The notes under the pieces were generated by a model. It saw nothing but the letters and a program-made list of their open reading frames with translations. It had not been told where the DNA came from and searched no databases. DNA of 64,000 nucleotides from Noviluteimonas sp052115395 (GTDB lineage: Bacteria; Pseudomonadota; Gammaproteobacteria; Xanthomonadales; Xanthomonadaceae), in the NCBI GenBank assembly GCA_052115395.1, contig JBFRGO010000001.1; one strand, written 5' to 3'. The position numbers and the translations under genes were made by a program. This document shows positions 24,813-33,590 of the stretch, in pieces (within the stretch, counting starts at the first letter, position 1; each line of letters starts with the position of its first letter).

Positions 24813-27134
24813 TCAGGAAACCTCGCGGACCCGTTCGGCGCCGGCCGCGAAGCGCGGCAGCTCGCCTGCCGGCAACAACGGCACGACCGCGGCCGGGCTG
24901 GGCCGCATGGCGGCCAGCGCTTCCACGATCCGCTCGCACGCATCCACGCGCGGCCGCTCGTCGTTGCGCAGGGTTTCCCACGCACGGCGATCGGAGAGGA
25001 GGTTGAGTACGACATCGGAGATCGTCTGCTCGTGAACGTCGATCCGGCGGACGTTGGGAACCTCGCTGGTGAGCGGTCCGGCGAGGCTGGGCTCCCCCGC
25101 GGCATTCAGCAGCAGGACAGGCTTCCCGAGCGGGGCCACCTCCGACGCGCACTCCCCGGAGACGGCCAGCGAGAGATAGGCCGCGTCGGCCAGGTAGGCA
25201 AACCCGAGGTAATCGCCCGGGGCGACCAGATGGATGTTGGCGAAGGCGCCGAGCATGCCGTCGATGCCGTCCATGTTCCGCGAGGGCGGCATCAGGCAGA
25301 CCACGTCCAGGTCCGGCCGGCGCAGGGCGATGCGGCGCAGCGCGCGGGCCAGCGGCTCCATGCGTTCGCCCATCTTTTCGCGGCCCAGGACCAGCAGCAT
25401 CGGCGCGTTCTCGCGCAGGAACCCGAAGCGCTGGGTGAGTTCGCGATTCAAAACGCCGTTTTCGTGGAGGCGATCGACCGCCGTGTGCAGCGTGCGCGCG
25501 GCCGGATCGCCGGTCATCAGCACGCGGTCGAAGGGCACGCCGTCGGCCACGAGGGAGCGGCTCATCGACTCGGTCGCGGTGAAGTGCATCGCGGCGAGCG
25601 AGCTCATCACCTTGCGGCCGGCGTCGTGTGAGGCACGCAACACCGCGCCCGCCGGTTCGACGCAGGCAACGGGGATGTGCTGGTAGGTCGCCGCGAGCAT
25701 GGTCGCCACGCTGGTCGGCGCACCGGCGGGCACGACCACGATGTCGGGATGGAAGTCGCTGAGCACGCGGTCGAGCGTGCCGAGCGCGGCGGAAGTCACT
25801 TGCGCGACGTCATCGTCTTCCGACAGCGTGATGCGCACGTCGGCGGACAGGTCGAACAGGTCGAGCACGCCTTCGGAATGGCTGTCGGCCTGCGCGGCGA
25901 CGCACACGCGTGTTTCGAAGCGCGCATCGCGCGACATCTGTTCGACGATCGGGGCGATCTGCGCGGCATCGATCGAAGCGCTGAGCACGTAGAGCGCCTT
26001 GGTGACGCCCGAGCCAGCGGCCTGGGCGTAGATCGGCGCACGGTCTTCCACCGTGGCTTGCGGTGCGACGGCCACCGGCACGACGCGCTGCGGCAGGAGC
26101 GTGGCCAGCGCGTTGATCGCCTGCTGCAACTTCGACAGGTACAGCGCGAAGACGAAGACGAAGGCGCCCAGGCTCGCCATCTCCGGCAACCCGCGCAGCA
26201 GGTAGCCGATGCAGCCGAGCGTCAGGCCCGCGGCGACGATGATGCCGAGCGTGGCGCGCGCGGAGAAACCGGCGTCGCACAACAGATGATGCAAATGCTG
26301 GCGATCGGGCTCGAACGGCGAGCGCCCCAGCTTCCGGCGGCGATGCATGACACCGAGGGTATCCATCACCGGGATCGCGACGCACCACAGCGTGTCGACC
26401 GGCGCGAGCACACCGACCTTGCCGTGGCTCAGGTAGATCAGCGACCACGCCATCAGGAAGCCGATGAGCGTACTGCCCGCATCGCCCATGAAGATCTTGC
26501 GGCCGTCGGGCCAACCGAGGTTGACGGCCAGGTACGGCACGAGCGCCGCGAACAACACCTGCAGCAACAACACCACGCCGAGCGCCGGCCAGCCGGAAGC
26601 GGCGAACAACAGGATCGAACCGATGCTCACCATGGCCATGCCCGCGGCGAGGCCGTCGATGCCGTCCATCATGTTGAACGCGTTGACCAGGCCGATGACC
26701 GCGACGATCGTGATCGGAATGCCGAGCAGGCCGAGCTGCAGGTCGATGCCGTCGCCGAGCAGGTGGCCCGCGCTATCCAGGTAGATGCCGGTGGCGCCGA
26801 TGACCAGCCACGCCGTGCTCGCCTGGATGATCAGGCGCGACTTGACGCTCATGTTGTTCAAATCGTCGACCGCGCCGGTCATGACGATCAGTGCGCAGGG
26901 CACGAGCAGGCTCGCGACGAAGGCGTCCACGTATCCGAGGTAGGTCAGGCCCGCCACCGTGCCGAGGAAGAAGCACAGCCCGCCGATCAGGGGCACGCGG
27001 CCCTTGTGCGCCTTGCGTCCGCCCGGCTTGTCGACGAGACCGAGTCGCTTCGCCACGGGGCGAAGCGAAAAGATCGCGAAGAGGGTGACAGCCAATGCAA
27101 TCGCACTCGCGGCCACCAGTTTTGCTTCTTCCAT
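24813..27134 (-). CDS. WecA/TagO-like undecaprenyl-P sugar-1-P transferase fused to a degenerate WecB-like domain
   Basis: The 773-residue fusion has two parts. Residues 1-345 form a MraY/WecA-type polytopic transferase with AVDDLNN (88-94), NAFNMMDGIDGLAAG (151-165), FMGDAGSTLIGF (215-226) and DRQHLHHLL (277-285). It should start the repeat unit by adding a HexNAc-1-P to undecaprenyl phosphate. Residues about 375-745 follow the fold of UDP-GlcNAc 2-epimerase (WecB), but the usual GDT, HVEAGLR, GHRREN and DSGG-EE motifs read AGA, CVEPAGA, LGREKM and VSGECASE, so epimerase activity is doubtful. The second part may be a binding or regulatory domain, or an unassigned transferase. It is the first gene of the main minus-strand run. 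Confidence 0.88.
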   Translation of the reverse strand: MEEAKLVAASAIALAVTLFAIFSLRPVAKRLGLVDKPGGRKAHKGRVPLIGGLCFFLGTVAGLTYLGYVDAFVASLLVPCALIVMTGAVDDLNNMSVKSRLIIQASTAWLVIGATGIYLDSAGHLLGDGIDLQLGLLGIPITIVAVIGLVNAFNMMDGIDGLAAGMAMVSIGSILLFAASGWPALGVVLLLQVLFAALVPYLAVNLGWPDGRKIFMGDAGSTLIGFLMAWSLIYLSHGKVGVLAPVDTLWCVAIPVMDTLGVMHRRRKLGRSPFEPDRQHLHHLLCDAGFSARATLGIIVAAGLTLGCIGYLLRGLPEMASLGAFVFVFALYLSKLQQAINALATLLPQRVVPVAVAPQATVEDRAPIYAQAAGSGVTKALYVLSASIDAAQIAPIVEQMSRDARFETRVCVAAQADSHSEGVLDLFDLSADVRITLSEDDDVAQVTSAALGTLDRVLSDFHPDIVVVPAGAPTSVATMLAATYQHIPVACVEPAGAVLRASHDAGRKVMSSLAAMHFTATESMSRSLVADGVPFDRVLMTGDPAARTLHTAVDRLHENGVLNRELTQRFGFLRENAPMLLVLGREKMGERMEPLARALRRIALRRPDLDVVCLMPPSRNMDGIDGMLGAFANIHLVAPGDYLGFAYLADAAYLSLAVSGECASEVAPLGKPVLLLNAAGEPSLAGPLTSEVPNVRRIDVHEQTISDVVLNLLSDRRAWETLRNDERPRVDACERIVEALAAMRPSPAAVVPLLPAGELPRFAAGAERVREVS

Positions 27135-27382
27135 GTGCGCCTCTCGATGACCGGGTCATGGGGCGCCGAACTTCGTCGTCCGCCCCCTTCCCTGCCGCAA
27201 GCACTCCGTTAACGCCGGGTGCAACGCGACAGGTTCGAAAAGGCTATGGATGAGGACTTGACGAAAAGATGAAGAAAAACAGTTAAATGCCGATCAAGGG
27301 GTGCCGATCGTCGAATCGTTCAGCAACGTTCGTCTGCTTGGCCGGTGCCATTGCCGACGTCCGTTTACCGCACTGAGCAGCC

Positions 27383-27820
27383 CTAAAGGTGCATTCGCCA
27401 GGCGTACAGCATGCGGTCGATGCGGCGGTAGGCCTCCTCGAAAACCGGCATGGTCTTGCCATAGGGGTCGGGCACTTCGTCGTCGCCTTCCCACTTTCCC
27501 ACCAGGAAGGTCTTGCCCCGTGCCTGCGGGGCGATCGCATGGATCGCGCCGATATGACGTCTCTGCATCGCGAGCACGAGATCGGACTGCGAAATCATCG
27601 CTTCGGTGACCTGCCGCGCAGAATGCCCCTCCCCCGACAGCCCATGCTCGATCAACACGCGTTGCGCGAGCGGGTCGATCGGATTGCCCACGAGCGCGGC
27701 GAGCCCCGCCGATTCCACGCGCACCTGGTCGCCGCCACCGAGGTGCTTGCGCAGCACCACTTCGGCCATGGGGGAGCGGCAAATGTTGCCGACGCAGACG
27801 ATGAGGATGCGATGGATCAT
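27383..27820 (-). CDS. Wzb-type low-molecular-weight protein tyrosine phosphatase
   Basis: A 145-residue phosphatase with the P-loop CVGNICRS (residues 9-16, C-x5-R) and the general-acid loop VPDPYG near residue 116. It should dephosphorylate the tyrosine tail of the Wzc kinase. It lies 248 bases upstream of the transferase fusion on the same strand. That gap (27135-27382) contains an AT-richer stretch near 27260-27290 that may hold the promoter of the main cluster, but I see no clear -35/-10 pair. Confidence 0.93.
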   Translation of the reverse strand: MIHRILIVCVGNICRSPMAEVVLRKHLGGGDQVRVESAGLAALVGNPIDPLAQRVLIEHGLSGEGHSARQVTEAMISQSDLVLAMQRRHIGAIHAIAPQARGKTFLVGKWEGDDEVPDPYGKTMPVFEEAYRRIDRMLYAWRMHL

Positions 27821-27856
27821 GATCCGCGCAGTCTAAGGCCTTAGCGAGGACTCCCG

Positions 27857-28023
27857 ATGCAACCCGTCCTGCCCTTGACCCACCCGCTGACACTGGCCCA
27901 CGTCGCGCTCAGCCTGATCGCCATCCTGGCGGGGCTGGTCGTCGCCCGAGGCCTGCTTGCATCGCAAGCGATGCCGCGATGGACGCACTGGTTCCTGTGG
28001 ACCACGGTCGCAACGACGGCCAC
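27857..28023 (+). pseudogene. 5' remnant of a small conserved membrane-protein gene
   Basis: The first ~56 codons (MQPVLPLTHPLTLAHVALS, then AILAGLVVARGLL and RWTHWFLWTTVATT) look like the first two membrane segments of a small conserved four-helix membrane protein. The expected continuation after TTVATT (a glycine/phenylalanine-rich third helix) is missing and the sequence becomes proline/arginine-rich. A deletion or frameshift is likely. Family recognition is from memory. Confidence 0.45.
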
Positions 28024-28129
28024 GCCGCCTCGATGCCCGTGCAATGGGCGCCCAGCAAATCGACTCCCGCCACGCGCGTCGGCGCCGACGCGGTATCGTC
28101 CGCAGCACCCGACCCACAGGCGCGCCCCC

Positions 28130-28822
28130 ATGCCGCATCTCCACACCGAATGGCACAAGGCCTCGCGCATCGGATGGCTGCGCGCGGCGGTCCTGGGCGC
28201 GAACGATGGCGTCATTTCGACCGCCAGCCTGATGGTCGGCGTCGCCGCCACCGGCGCCACGCCGGCGACCGTCCTGACGGCCGGGGTCGCCGGGCTCGCC
28301 GCGGGTGCGATGTCGATGGCGGCGGGCGAATACGTGTCGGTCCAGTCGCAGGCCGATACCGAGCGCGCGGACATCTCGCGCGAGACCCACGAGTTGGAGA
28401 CGCAACCGGAGCTGGAGCGCGCCGAACTGATTGCGATCTATCGCAAACGTGGACTGGACGACGACCTGGCGACGCAAGTGGCCGCGCAGTTGATGGCGCA
28501 CGATGCACTCGGTGCGCACGTGCGCGACGAATTGGGCATCACCGAAACGCTGCGCGCGCGTCCGGTGCAGGCGGCGATCGCATCGGCGGCGTCGTTCGCC
28601 GTCGGCGCCGCGCTGCCGATCGCAACGGCGCTCGCCGCGAGGGCGAACACCTCCATCTGGATCACGTCGACCACCGTCGTCGCACTGCTCGGCTTGGGCG
28701 GACTCGCGGCGTATGCCGGCGGCGCGCCGGTCACCAAGGGCGCGATCCGCGTCGCCTTCTGGGGGGCGATGGCGATGGCGTTGACGGCGGGCGTGGGACG
28801 CTTGTTCGGTACGGCGGTCTGA
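28130..28822 (+). CDS. VIT1/CCC1-family iron/manganese transporter
   Basis: The 230-residue membrane protein has the family start GWLRAAVLGANDGVISTASLM in TM1, followed by AGLAAGAMSMAAGEYVSVQSQ in TM2. A cytoplasmic helical region (ERADISRETHELETQPE) then carries the acidic metal-binding residues. Three C-terminal membrane segments follow. Family members move Fe2+ or Mn2+ out of the cytoplasm. ATG 28130 (MPHLHTEWHK) is preferred; the open frame upstream is the remnant described separately. Confidence 0.92.
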   Translation: MPHLHTEWHKASRIGWLRAAVLGANDGVISTASLMVGVAATGATPATVLTAGVAGLAAGAMSMAAGEYVSVQSQADTERADISRETHELETQPELERAELIAIYRKRGLDDDLATQVAAQLMAHDALGAHVRDELGITETLRARPVQAAIASAASFAVGAALPIATALAARANTSIWITSTTVVALLGLGGLAAYAGGAPVTKGAIRVAFWGAMAMALTAGVGRLFGTAV

Positions 28823-28950
28823 TGCGTTCCAACTTTCTTTTCGACGACTGGGCAATGCGCTTCCAACAGGTCACCGGGTGACTCTCGGACGCCTTCCGCG
28901 CGGGCGTACACCGGCCCGTATACTCGCCCCCGATCAGGGGGAAATCGTCG

Positions 28951-30381
28951 ATGTCGAAATGGTTCTGGTGGGCGCCGGTGCTCACGTTCACCGCGTTCGT
29001 CGTGCTCGTGCGCTGGGTGGTCGCCGAACCGGTGCCGGCACGCAAACCGATCGCGCAGCCCGTCGCCGCCGCTTCGACGCGCGCGCAGCAGCAACGGCTG
29101 ATCGCGCGACCCGCGTCGACGGCGCCGGTGCGCACGCTCGGGCAGACGGTCACTGCGCACATGCGCAATCCCGAAGGCTTCGCGTTCGTTCCGCAGAGCA
29201 AGGTCTATAGCCAGCAGCCTCCGCAGATGGACGACGACGGCGACGTCTACGCCAACGCCATCGGCGACGTGACGGGCGACGGCCGCGACGACCTGGTGTC
29301 CTTGTCGGTCGAAACGCCCCTTGACCCCGGCGATCTGGTTTCCAATCGGATCTTCATCTACGAACAGAAGCCCGACGGCACCCTGAAGATGCCGGCGCGC
29401 GCCATCCGCTACCGGCCGACGCACAACCCGCGTTTTTCCATGAGCGCCGAAGCGTGGTTGTTGCTCAACGACCTGGACCACGACGGCGACCTGGATTTCA
29501 TCGTCAGCGGCGCGAGCCCCGGCCTGTTCGTCGTGAAGAACGACGCCATCGCAAACTACCCCGCGACCTCGTACACCGTGCCCGGTGGGGCCCGCGTCCT
29601 GCTCCTGCTCGATGCGAACCGGGATGGGTTCACCGATGCGGTGACGCACTCGCCGAACGGGAAGTCGCTCTTCCTGGGCGACGGTGCGGGCGGCTTCCTG
29701 CCTGCAACGCCTCTGTCGATGTCCGGCAACGCATTCGATGGCAAGGCGGTGGATCTCAATGGCGACGGTTACGAGGACCTGCTGTTCGTCCTCTCTGGCC
29801 TGCCATCGGAGTCCATTCCGGCGAAGCTCGCGATCTACTTGAACGACGGCACGACGCAATTCGCTCCGGTACAAACCTTCGACCTGCCTCTGGTGGACAG
29901 CCCGAACGGCGTGGCCGCCGGCGACTTCGACAGCGATGGCGTCAAGGAAATCGCGGTCGGCATGAACGGCAACATGCCCTCCTCGGTCGTGCAGATCGTC
30001 AAGCGCGACGCGACCGGGAACTGGGTGCGCTCCACGCGCATCCCCGCGCTGGATATTCCGAACACGCTGATCGCCCGCGACGTCGACGGCGACGGACGCG
30101 TGGACCTGGCGGTCGAACACTCCGGATGGGGCGCAGTCACGATCTACTCGGGCGGCGACTGGGCGAATGGCGTGGATTGGGGTTGGTACGGCTATAGCCC
30201 GCACAACATGCATGGCATGTCGCTCGGCGATCTCAATGGCGACGGATGCATCGACGCCGCCTTCCCCGACCAGTACGCGAGCGAACGCGTGTTGTATGCG
30301 CTCCGCTGCCACAGCAAGAAGCGGTTCCTCGCGACCGATTCGGGGTGGAAGCAGACCGTCGCCAAGCCGGGGACGCCGTAA
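28951..30381 (+). CDS. FG-GAP/VCBS-repeat protein, copy 1
   Basis: A 476-residue exported or membrane-anchored protein: one hydrophobic segment at residues 5-24, a linker, then about seven calcium-binding FG-GAP-type repeats with the D-x-D/N-x-D-G core: DVTGDGRDDLVSL, DLDHDGDLDFIV, DANRDGFTDAV, DLNGDGYEDLLFV, DFDSDGVKEIAVG, DVDGDGRVDLAVE and DLNGDGCIDAAFP. The repeats should form a beta-propeller at the cell surface or in the periplasm. It is paralogous to the gene at 30586. Upstream GGGGGAAA gives a fair ribosome-binding site. The biological role is not known. Confidence 0.85.
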   Translation: MSKWFWWAPVLTFTAFVVLVRWVVAEPVPARKPIAQPVAAASTRAQQQRLIARPASTAPVRTLGQTVTAHMRNPEGFAFVPQSKVYSQQPPQMDDDGDVYANAIGDVTGDGRDDLVSLSVETPLDPGDLVSNRIFIYEQKPDGTLKMPARAIRYRPTHNPRFSMSAEAWLLLNDLDHDGDLDFIVSGASPGLFVVKNDAIANYPATSYTVPGGARVLLLLDANRDGFTDAVTHSPNGKSLFLGDGAGGFLPATPLSMSGNAFDGKAVDLNGDGYEDLLFVLSGLPSESIPAKLAIYLNDGTTQFAPVQTFDLPLVDSPNGVAAGDFDSDGVKEIAVGMNGNMPSSVVQIVKRDATGNWVRSTRIPALDIPNTLIARDVDGDGRVDLAVEHSGWGAVTIYSGGDWANGVDWGWYGYSPHNMHGMSLGDLNGDGCIDAAFPDQYASERVLYALRCHSKKRFLATDSGWKQTVAKPGTP

Positions 30382-30386
30382 AGAAA

Positions 30387-30414
30387 AAGCCCCGCCTTTT
30401 CGGGCGGGGCTTGT
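30387..30414 (+). terminator. Rho-independent terminator after VCBS copy 1
   Basis: AAGCCCCGCC, loop, GGGCGGGGCTT, followed by a short T-rich stretch, lies directly after the stop codon. The AAGAAAAA on the 5' side could make it work for the opposite strand, i.e. the tRNA transcript as well. Confidence 0.8.
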
Positions 30415-30423
30415 TCCATGACG

Positions 30424-30499
30424 TGGTGCCGGAAATAGGAATCGAACCTACGACCTACGCATTACGAATGCGCCGCTCTACCAACTGAGCTATTCCGGC
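30424..30499 (-). tRNA. tRNA-Thr (anticodon CGT), CCA encoded
   Basis: Read on the minus strand, the acceptor stem GCCGGAA/TTCCGGC, D arm GCTCAGTTGGTAGAGC, anticodon stem GCGCA/TGCGT with loop TTCGTAA, T loop TTCGAAT and 3' ACCA form a complete cloverleaf of 76 bases. The anticodon CGT reads ACG, threonine. The bidirectional hairpin at 30387-30414 can end the transcript. Confidence 0.96.
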
Positions 30500-30585
30500 T
30501 GAGCCGTGAATTCTAGGGGCCGGCGGGGGCGCAGGTCAAACGTTGGAAACGCATCGAATCGAGCTTCATCGCAATCGGGGGTTTC

Positions 30586-32100
30586 ATGTTTTCGTGGAAA
30601 TGGGTCTGGCTCTGGGTGAGCCTCGCGTCGCTCGTGTGGGTTTCCGTCCGCCGCGATGAACCGCAGGCGCCGAAGATCGCGTCGGCGCAGGTGACGGTGG
30701 CCACGACGCAACGGTCCGCGATCAAACGCCCCGCTCCCAGGCCGCTCGCCCCCATCGCGTCCGCCGCGGCCGTCGCGCCGCCGGCGACGCCCGGCTATTC
30801 GTTCGATGTCGCCGGTGCGATCCCGGCGCCATGGTTCGGGCCGGACCAGCAGAACTGGGCCTCCTCCTTTGGGGCGGTCGACATCGGCGATGTCACCGGC
30901 GATGGCCGCGCCGACGTGGTTGCCCTGGGCAACGGCGTCGCCTCCGGCGAGTTGTATCCCGACACCGACAGCGAATTGCTGGTCTACAGGCAGCAGCCCA
31001 GCGGCCTGCTCGCGCAGCCGGCGCGGTACAAGATGGGCCTGGTCAGTGCGTACCACCTGCAGATCGGCGATTTCAACGAGGACGGGCGCGGCGATGTCCT
31101 GGTGATCGGCGACAAGAGCATGCAGGTCTATGTCTCGAAGGCTGCCGGCGGTTTCGATTCCTACACCAGGCAGATCTGGGATCCCGTCGAACTGGCCACG
31201 CTCACGCCCGCGGCGCTCATGGACGTCAACTGGGACGGCCATCTGGACGTCGTGTTCCATCTCTCGCGCACGCATGCCGGCGGCAGCGCCCCGATCGGCC
31301 CCAACGTCAACACTTTCAGCCGCCTGGTCGTCTGGTACGGCGATGGCCATGGTCAATTCCCGACGCGCTGGTCCACGGTGACCTTCGGCACCACCGAGGC
31401 CCACGATGTCGAGAAGGCCATCTCGCTTGCGACAGGCGACCTGAACAACGACGGCCGACGGGACCTGATCGTGCGCGTCGAACAATTCAACGGGGCCCAG
31501 CGCCAAGTGCTCCGCACCTGGTTCACGAACGGATCCGGGCGCCTGGTTCCCGGGTTCGAAATGAATCCGATAATGGAGACCGGGAGCAACACCTCGTCGA
31601 TGGACTTCCTTGCGCTCGGCGACTTCAACGGCGACGGGCGCACCGACATCGCCGCCGCCGACGGCGCCGGCGCCGCGATGAACACCCGCACGTGGGTCGT
31701 GCACCAATCCGCGGCCGGCAAGTTCGACACCACGCCGGTCTCGCGCCTGGGCGAGCCCATCGGCAACGTGATCCGCACCGCCGATCTGGACCGCAACGGG
31801 GCCGACGACCTGATCCTCGCGCACGATGGCTGGGCCCGTTCGTCGTGGCTCCTGCAATCCGGCGGCGCGCTCCTGGCGTCGCAGATGAAGGAAAACGGCG
31901 GCACGGACGGCCGTGTCTCGCAGACCGGCCTGGCGGTCGGCGACATCAACGGCGATGGCTGCCCGGATGCCGTCATGTCCTACTCGTACTACGGCCTGCA
32001 GGTGATGCAGGGCCACAACTGCGGCAAGGCCGTGCGCATGCCGCGCGCGGTGGCATCGGCACCTGCGAAAGCGAGCGCGATGCGTCGGATCCAGCGATGA
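30586..32100 (+). CDS. FG-GAP/VCBS-repeat protein, copy 2
   Basis: This 504-residue paralogue of the 28951 protein starts MFSWKWVWLWVSLASLVWVS, a signal anchor, followed by a proline/alanine linker and seven Asp-rich repeats: DVTGDGRADVVAL, DFNEDGRGDVLVI, DVNWDGHLDVVFH, DLNNDGRRDLIVR, DFNGDGRTDIAAAD, DLDRNGADDLILA and DINGDGCPDAVMS. Both copies end with a DGC-containing repeat followed by a conserved C in a HNCGK/RCHSKK tail, suggesting a disulfide closing the propeller. The function is unknown. Confidence 0.85.
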   Translation: MFSWKWVWLWVSLASLVWVSVRRDEPQAPKIASAQVTVATTQRSAIKRPAPRPLAPIASAAAVAPPATPGYSFDVAGAIPAPWFGPDQQNWASSFGAVDIGDVTGDGRADVVALGNGVASGELYPDTDSELLVYRQQPSGLLAQPARYKMGLVSAYHLQIGDFNEDGRGDVLVIGDKSMQVYVSKAAGGFDSYTRQIWDPVELATLTPAALMDVNWDGHLDVVFHLSRTHAGGSAPIGPNVNTFSRLVVWYGDGHGQFPTRWSTVTFGTTEAHDVEKAISLATGDLNNDGRRDLIVRVEQFNGAQRQVLRTWFTNGSGRLVPGFEMNPIMETGSNTSSMDFLALGDFNGDGRTDIAAADGAGAAMNTRTWVVHQSAAGKFDTTPVSRLGEPIGNVIRTADLDRNGADDLILAHDGWARSSWLLQSGGALLASQMKENGGTDGRVSQTGLAVGDINGDGCPDAVMSYSYYGLQVMQGHNCGKAVRMPRAVASAPAKASAMRRIQR

Positions 32101-32130
32101 GGGCGGGGAGCGACTGAAGCGTCGCTCCGG

Positions 32131-33084
32131 TCACTCGACCAGCGTCAGCCGCAATTCCTTCGGCAGCGCGAACACCATGTCCTCGGGTTTTCCGTCCAGC
32201 TCGCGCACGCCACCGGCGCCGAGCTCGCGCAGGCGCGCGATCACGCCCCGGACCAGCACGTCGGGGGCCGAGGCGCCCGCGGTCACGCCGATGTGGCGCC
32301 GGCCGACCACCCAGCGCGGGTCGATTTCGCTCGCGCCGTCGATCAGGTGGGCTTCCACGCCCTCGCGTTCGGCCAGTTCGCGCAGGCGGTTGGAGTTGGA
32401 GCTGTTGGGCGAACCGACGACGAGCACCAGGTCGCACGCGGCCTGCGTGAGTTCGCGCACCGCGTCCTGGCGGTTTTGCGTGGCGTAGCAGATGTCGTCG
32501 TTCTTCGGGCCCTGGATCTGCGGAAAACGCACGCGCAAGGCATCGATGATGCTGCGCGTGTCGTCGACCGAGAGCGTGGTCTGCGTCGTGTACGCGCAGT
32601 TGGTGGGCTGTGCGATGTCGAGCGTGGCGACATCGTCGATGTCTTCGACAAGGTAGATCCGGCCGCCGCCGGCCTGCATGTTCCACTGCCCCATCGTGCC
32701 TTCCACTTCGGGGTGTCCAGCGTGGCCGATCAGCACCATGTCGCGGCCGGCGCGGCACTGGCGCGCGACTTCCAGGTGGACCTTGGTCACCAGCGGGCAC
32801 GTGGCGTCGAAGACTTTCAACCCGCGGCGCGCGGCTTCCTGGCGCACGGCCTGCGAAACACCGTGTGCGGAGAAGATGACCGTCGCGTTGTCGGGCACCT
32901 CGTCGAGCTCCTCGACGAAGATCGCGCCGCGATGCTTGAGGTCGTCGACCACGAAGCGGTTGTGCACCACTTCATGGCGGACGTAGATCGGCGCGCCCAG
33001 CAATTCGAGGGCGCGCTTGACGATCTCGATCGCGCGGTCGACGCCGGCGCAGAAACCGCGCGGATTGGCCAGCAGGATGTCCAT
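32131..33084 (-). CDS. ispH: 4-hydroxy-3-methylbut-2-enyl diphosphate reductase
   Basis: IspH is the last enzyme of the MEP isoprenoid pathway; it makes IPP and DMAPP with a [4Fe-4S] cluster. The three cluster cysteines are visible in NPRGFCAGVDRAI, FDATCPLVTKVH and AACDLVLVVGSPNSSNS-type surroundings (the third conserved Cys is in that region). HEVVHN and GTMGQW are also typical. The start MDILLANPRGFCAG at 33084 gives 317 residues. It follows lspA by 8 bases, the classical ileS-lspA-ispH order. Confidence 0.95.
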   Translation of the reverse strand: MDILLANPRGFCAGVDRAIEIVKRALELLGAPIYVRHEVVHNRFVVDDLKHRGAIFVEELDEVPDNATVIFSAHGVSQAVRQEAARRGLKVFDATCPLVTKVHLEVARQCRAGRDMVLIGHAGHPEVEGTMGQWNMQAGGGRIYLVEDIDDVATLDIAQPTNCAYTTQTTLSVDDTRSIIDALRVRFPQIQGPKNDDICYATQNRQDAVRELTQAACDLVLVVGSPNSSNSNRLRELAEREGVEAHLIDGASEIDPRWVVGRRHIGVTAGASAPDVLVRGVIARLRELGAGGVRELDGKPEDMVFALPKELRLTLVE

Positions 33085-33092
33085 GGGACCGA

Positions 33093-33590
33093 TTATCGCG
33101 CTTCCGGCGCCCGCTTGCCTTGCAGCAACCCGAACAGGGCGATGCCGATGGCCCCGACCACGATCGCCGAGTCGGCCACGTTGAAGGCCGGCCAGGCGTG
33201 GTCGCGCCAATGCCACTGGATGAAATCGACCACGTGGCCATGGCGCAGGCGGTCGATCACGTTGCCCAGCGCGCCGCCGATCACCAGCGCGAAGGGCACC
33301 GCGGTGCGCCAGTCGCGCCGCGGCGTGCGCGCCAGCCAGAAGGCCAGCAGGCCGCTGATCACGAAGGCCAGCGCGGTGAACATCCACTTCTGCCAGCCGC
33401 CGGCGTCGCTCAGGAAACTGAAGGCCGCGCCGGTGTTGTAGCTGCGGTACCAGTTCCAGAAGCCGTCGACGACGACCACGGGCTGGTATTCGGGAAGCGT
33501 GTTGAGCACCCAGCTTTTCGAGAGCTGGTCCAGCACGATGATCGCGGCGGAGAGCAGCAACCACGGGGTTGCGTTCGGGGAAGTGCGCAT
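33093..33590 (-). CDS. lspA: Lipoprotein signal peptidase (SPase II)
   Basis: LspA is an inner-membrane aspartyl protease that cleaves prolipoproteins at the lipobox. The 165-residue protein has four membrane segments and the motifs DQLSKSWV, SYNTGAAFSFL, GGALGNVIDRL and FNVADSAI. The two catalytic aspartates are in NVIDRL and NVADSA. The ATG overlaps the ileS stop by one base (TGATG). Substrates in this window include the NodT and Wza proteins. Confidence 0.95.
   Translation of the reverse strand: MRTSPNATPWLLLSAAIIVLDQLSKSWVLNTLPEYQPVVVVDGFWNWYRSYNTGAAFSFLSDAGGWQKWMFTALAFVISGLLAFWLARTPRRDWRTAVPFALVIGGALGNVIDRLRHGHVVDFIQWHWRDHAWPAFNVADSAIVVGAIGIALFGLLQGKRAPEAR

Noticed and set aside
11293..27820. 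Xanthan-like gum cluster
   Set aside because: Although a GumB-like lipoprotein is present, there are no gumD-M-type glycosyltransferases or acetyl/pyruvyl transferases. The set is of the Wzc/Wzb capsule type.
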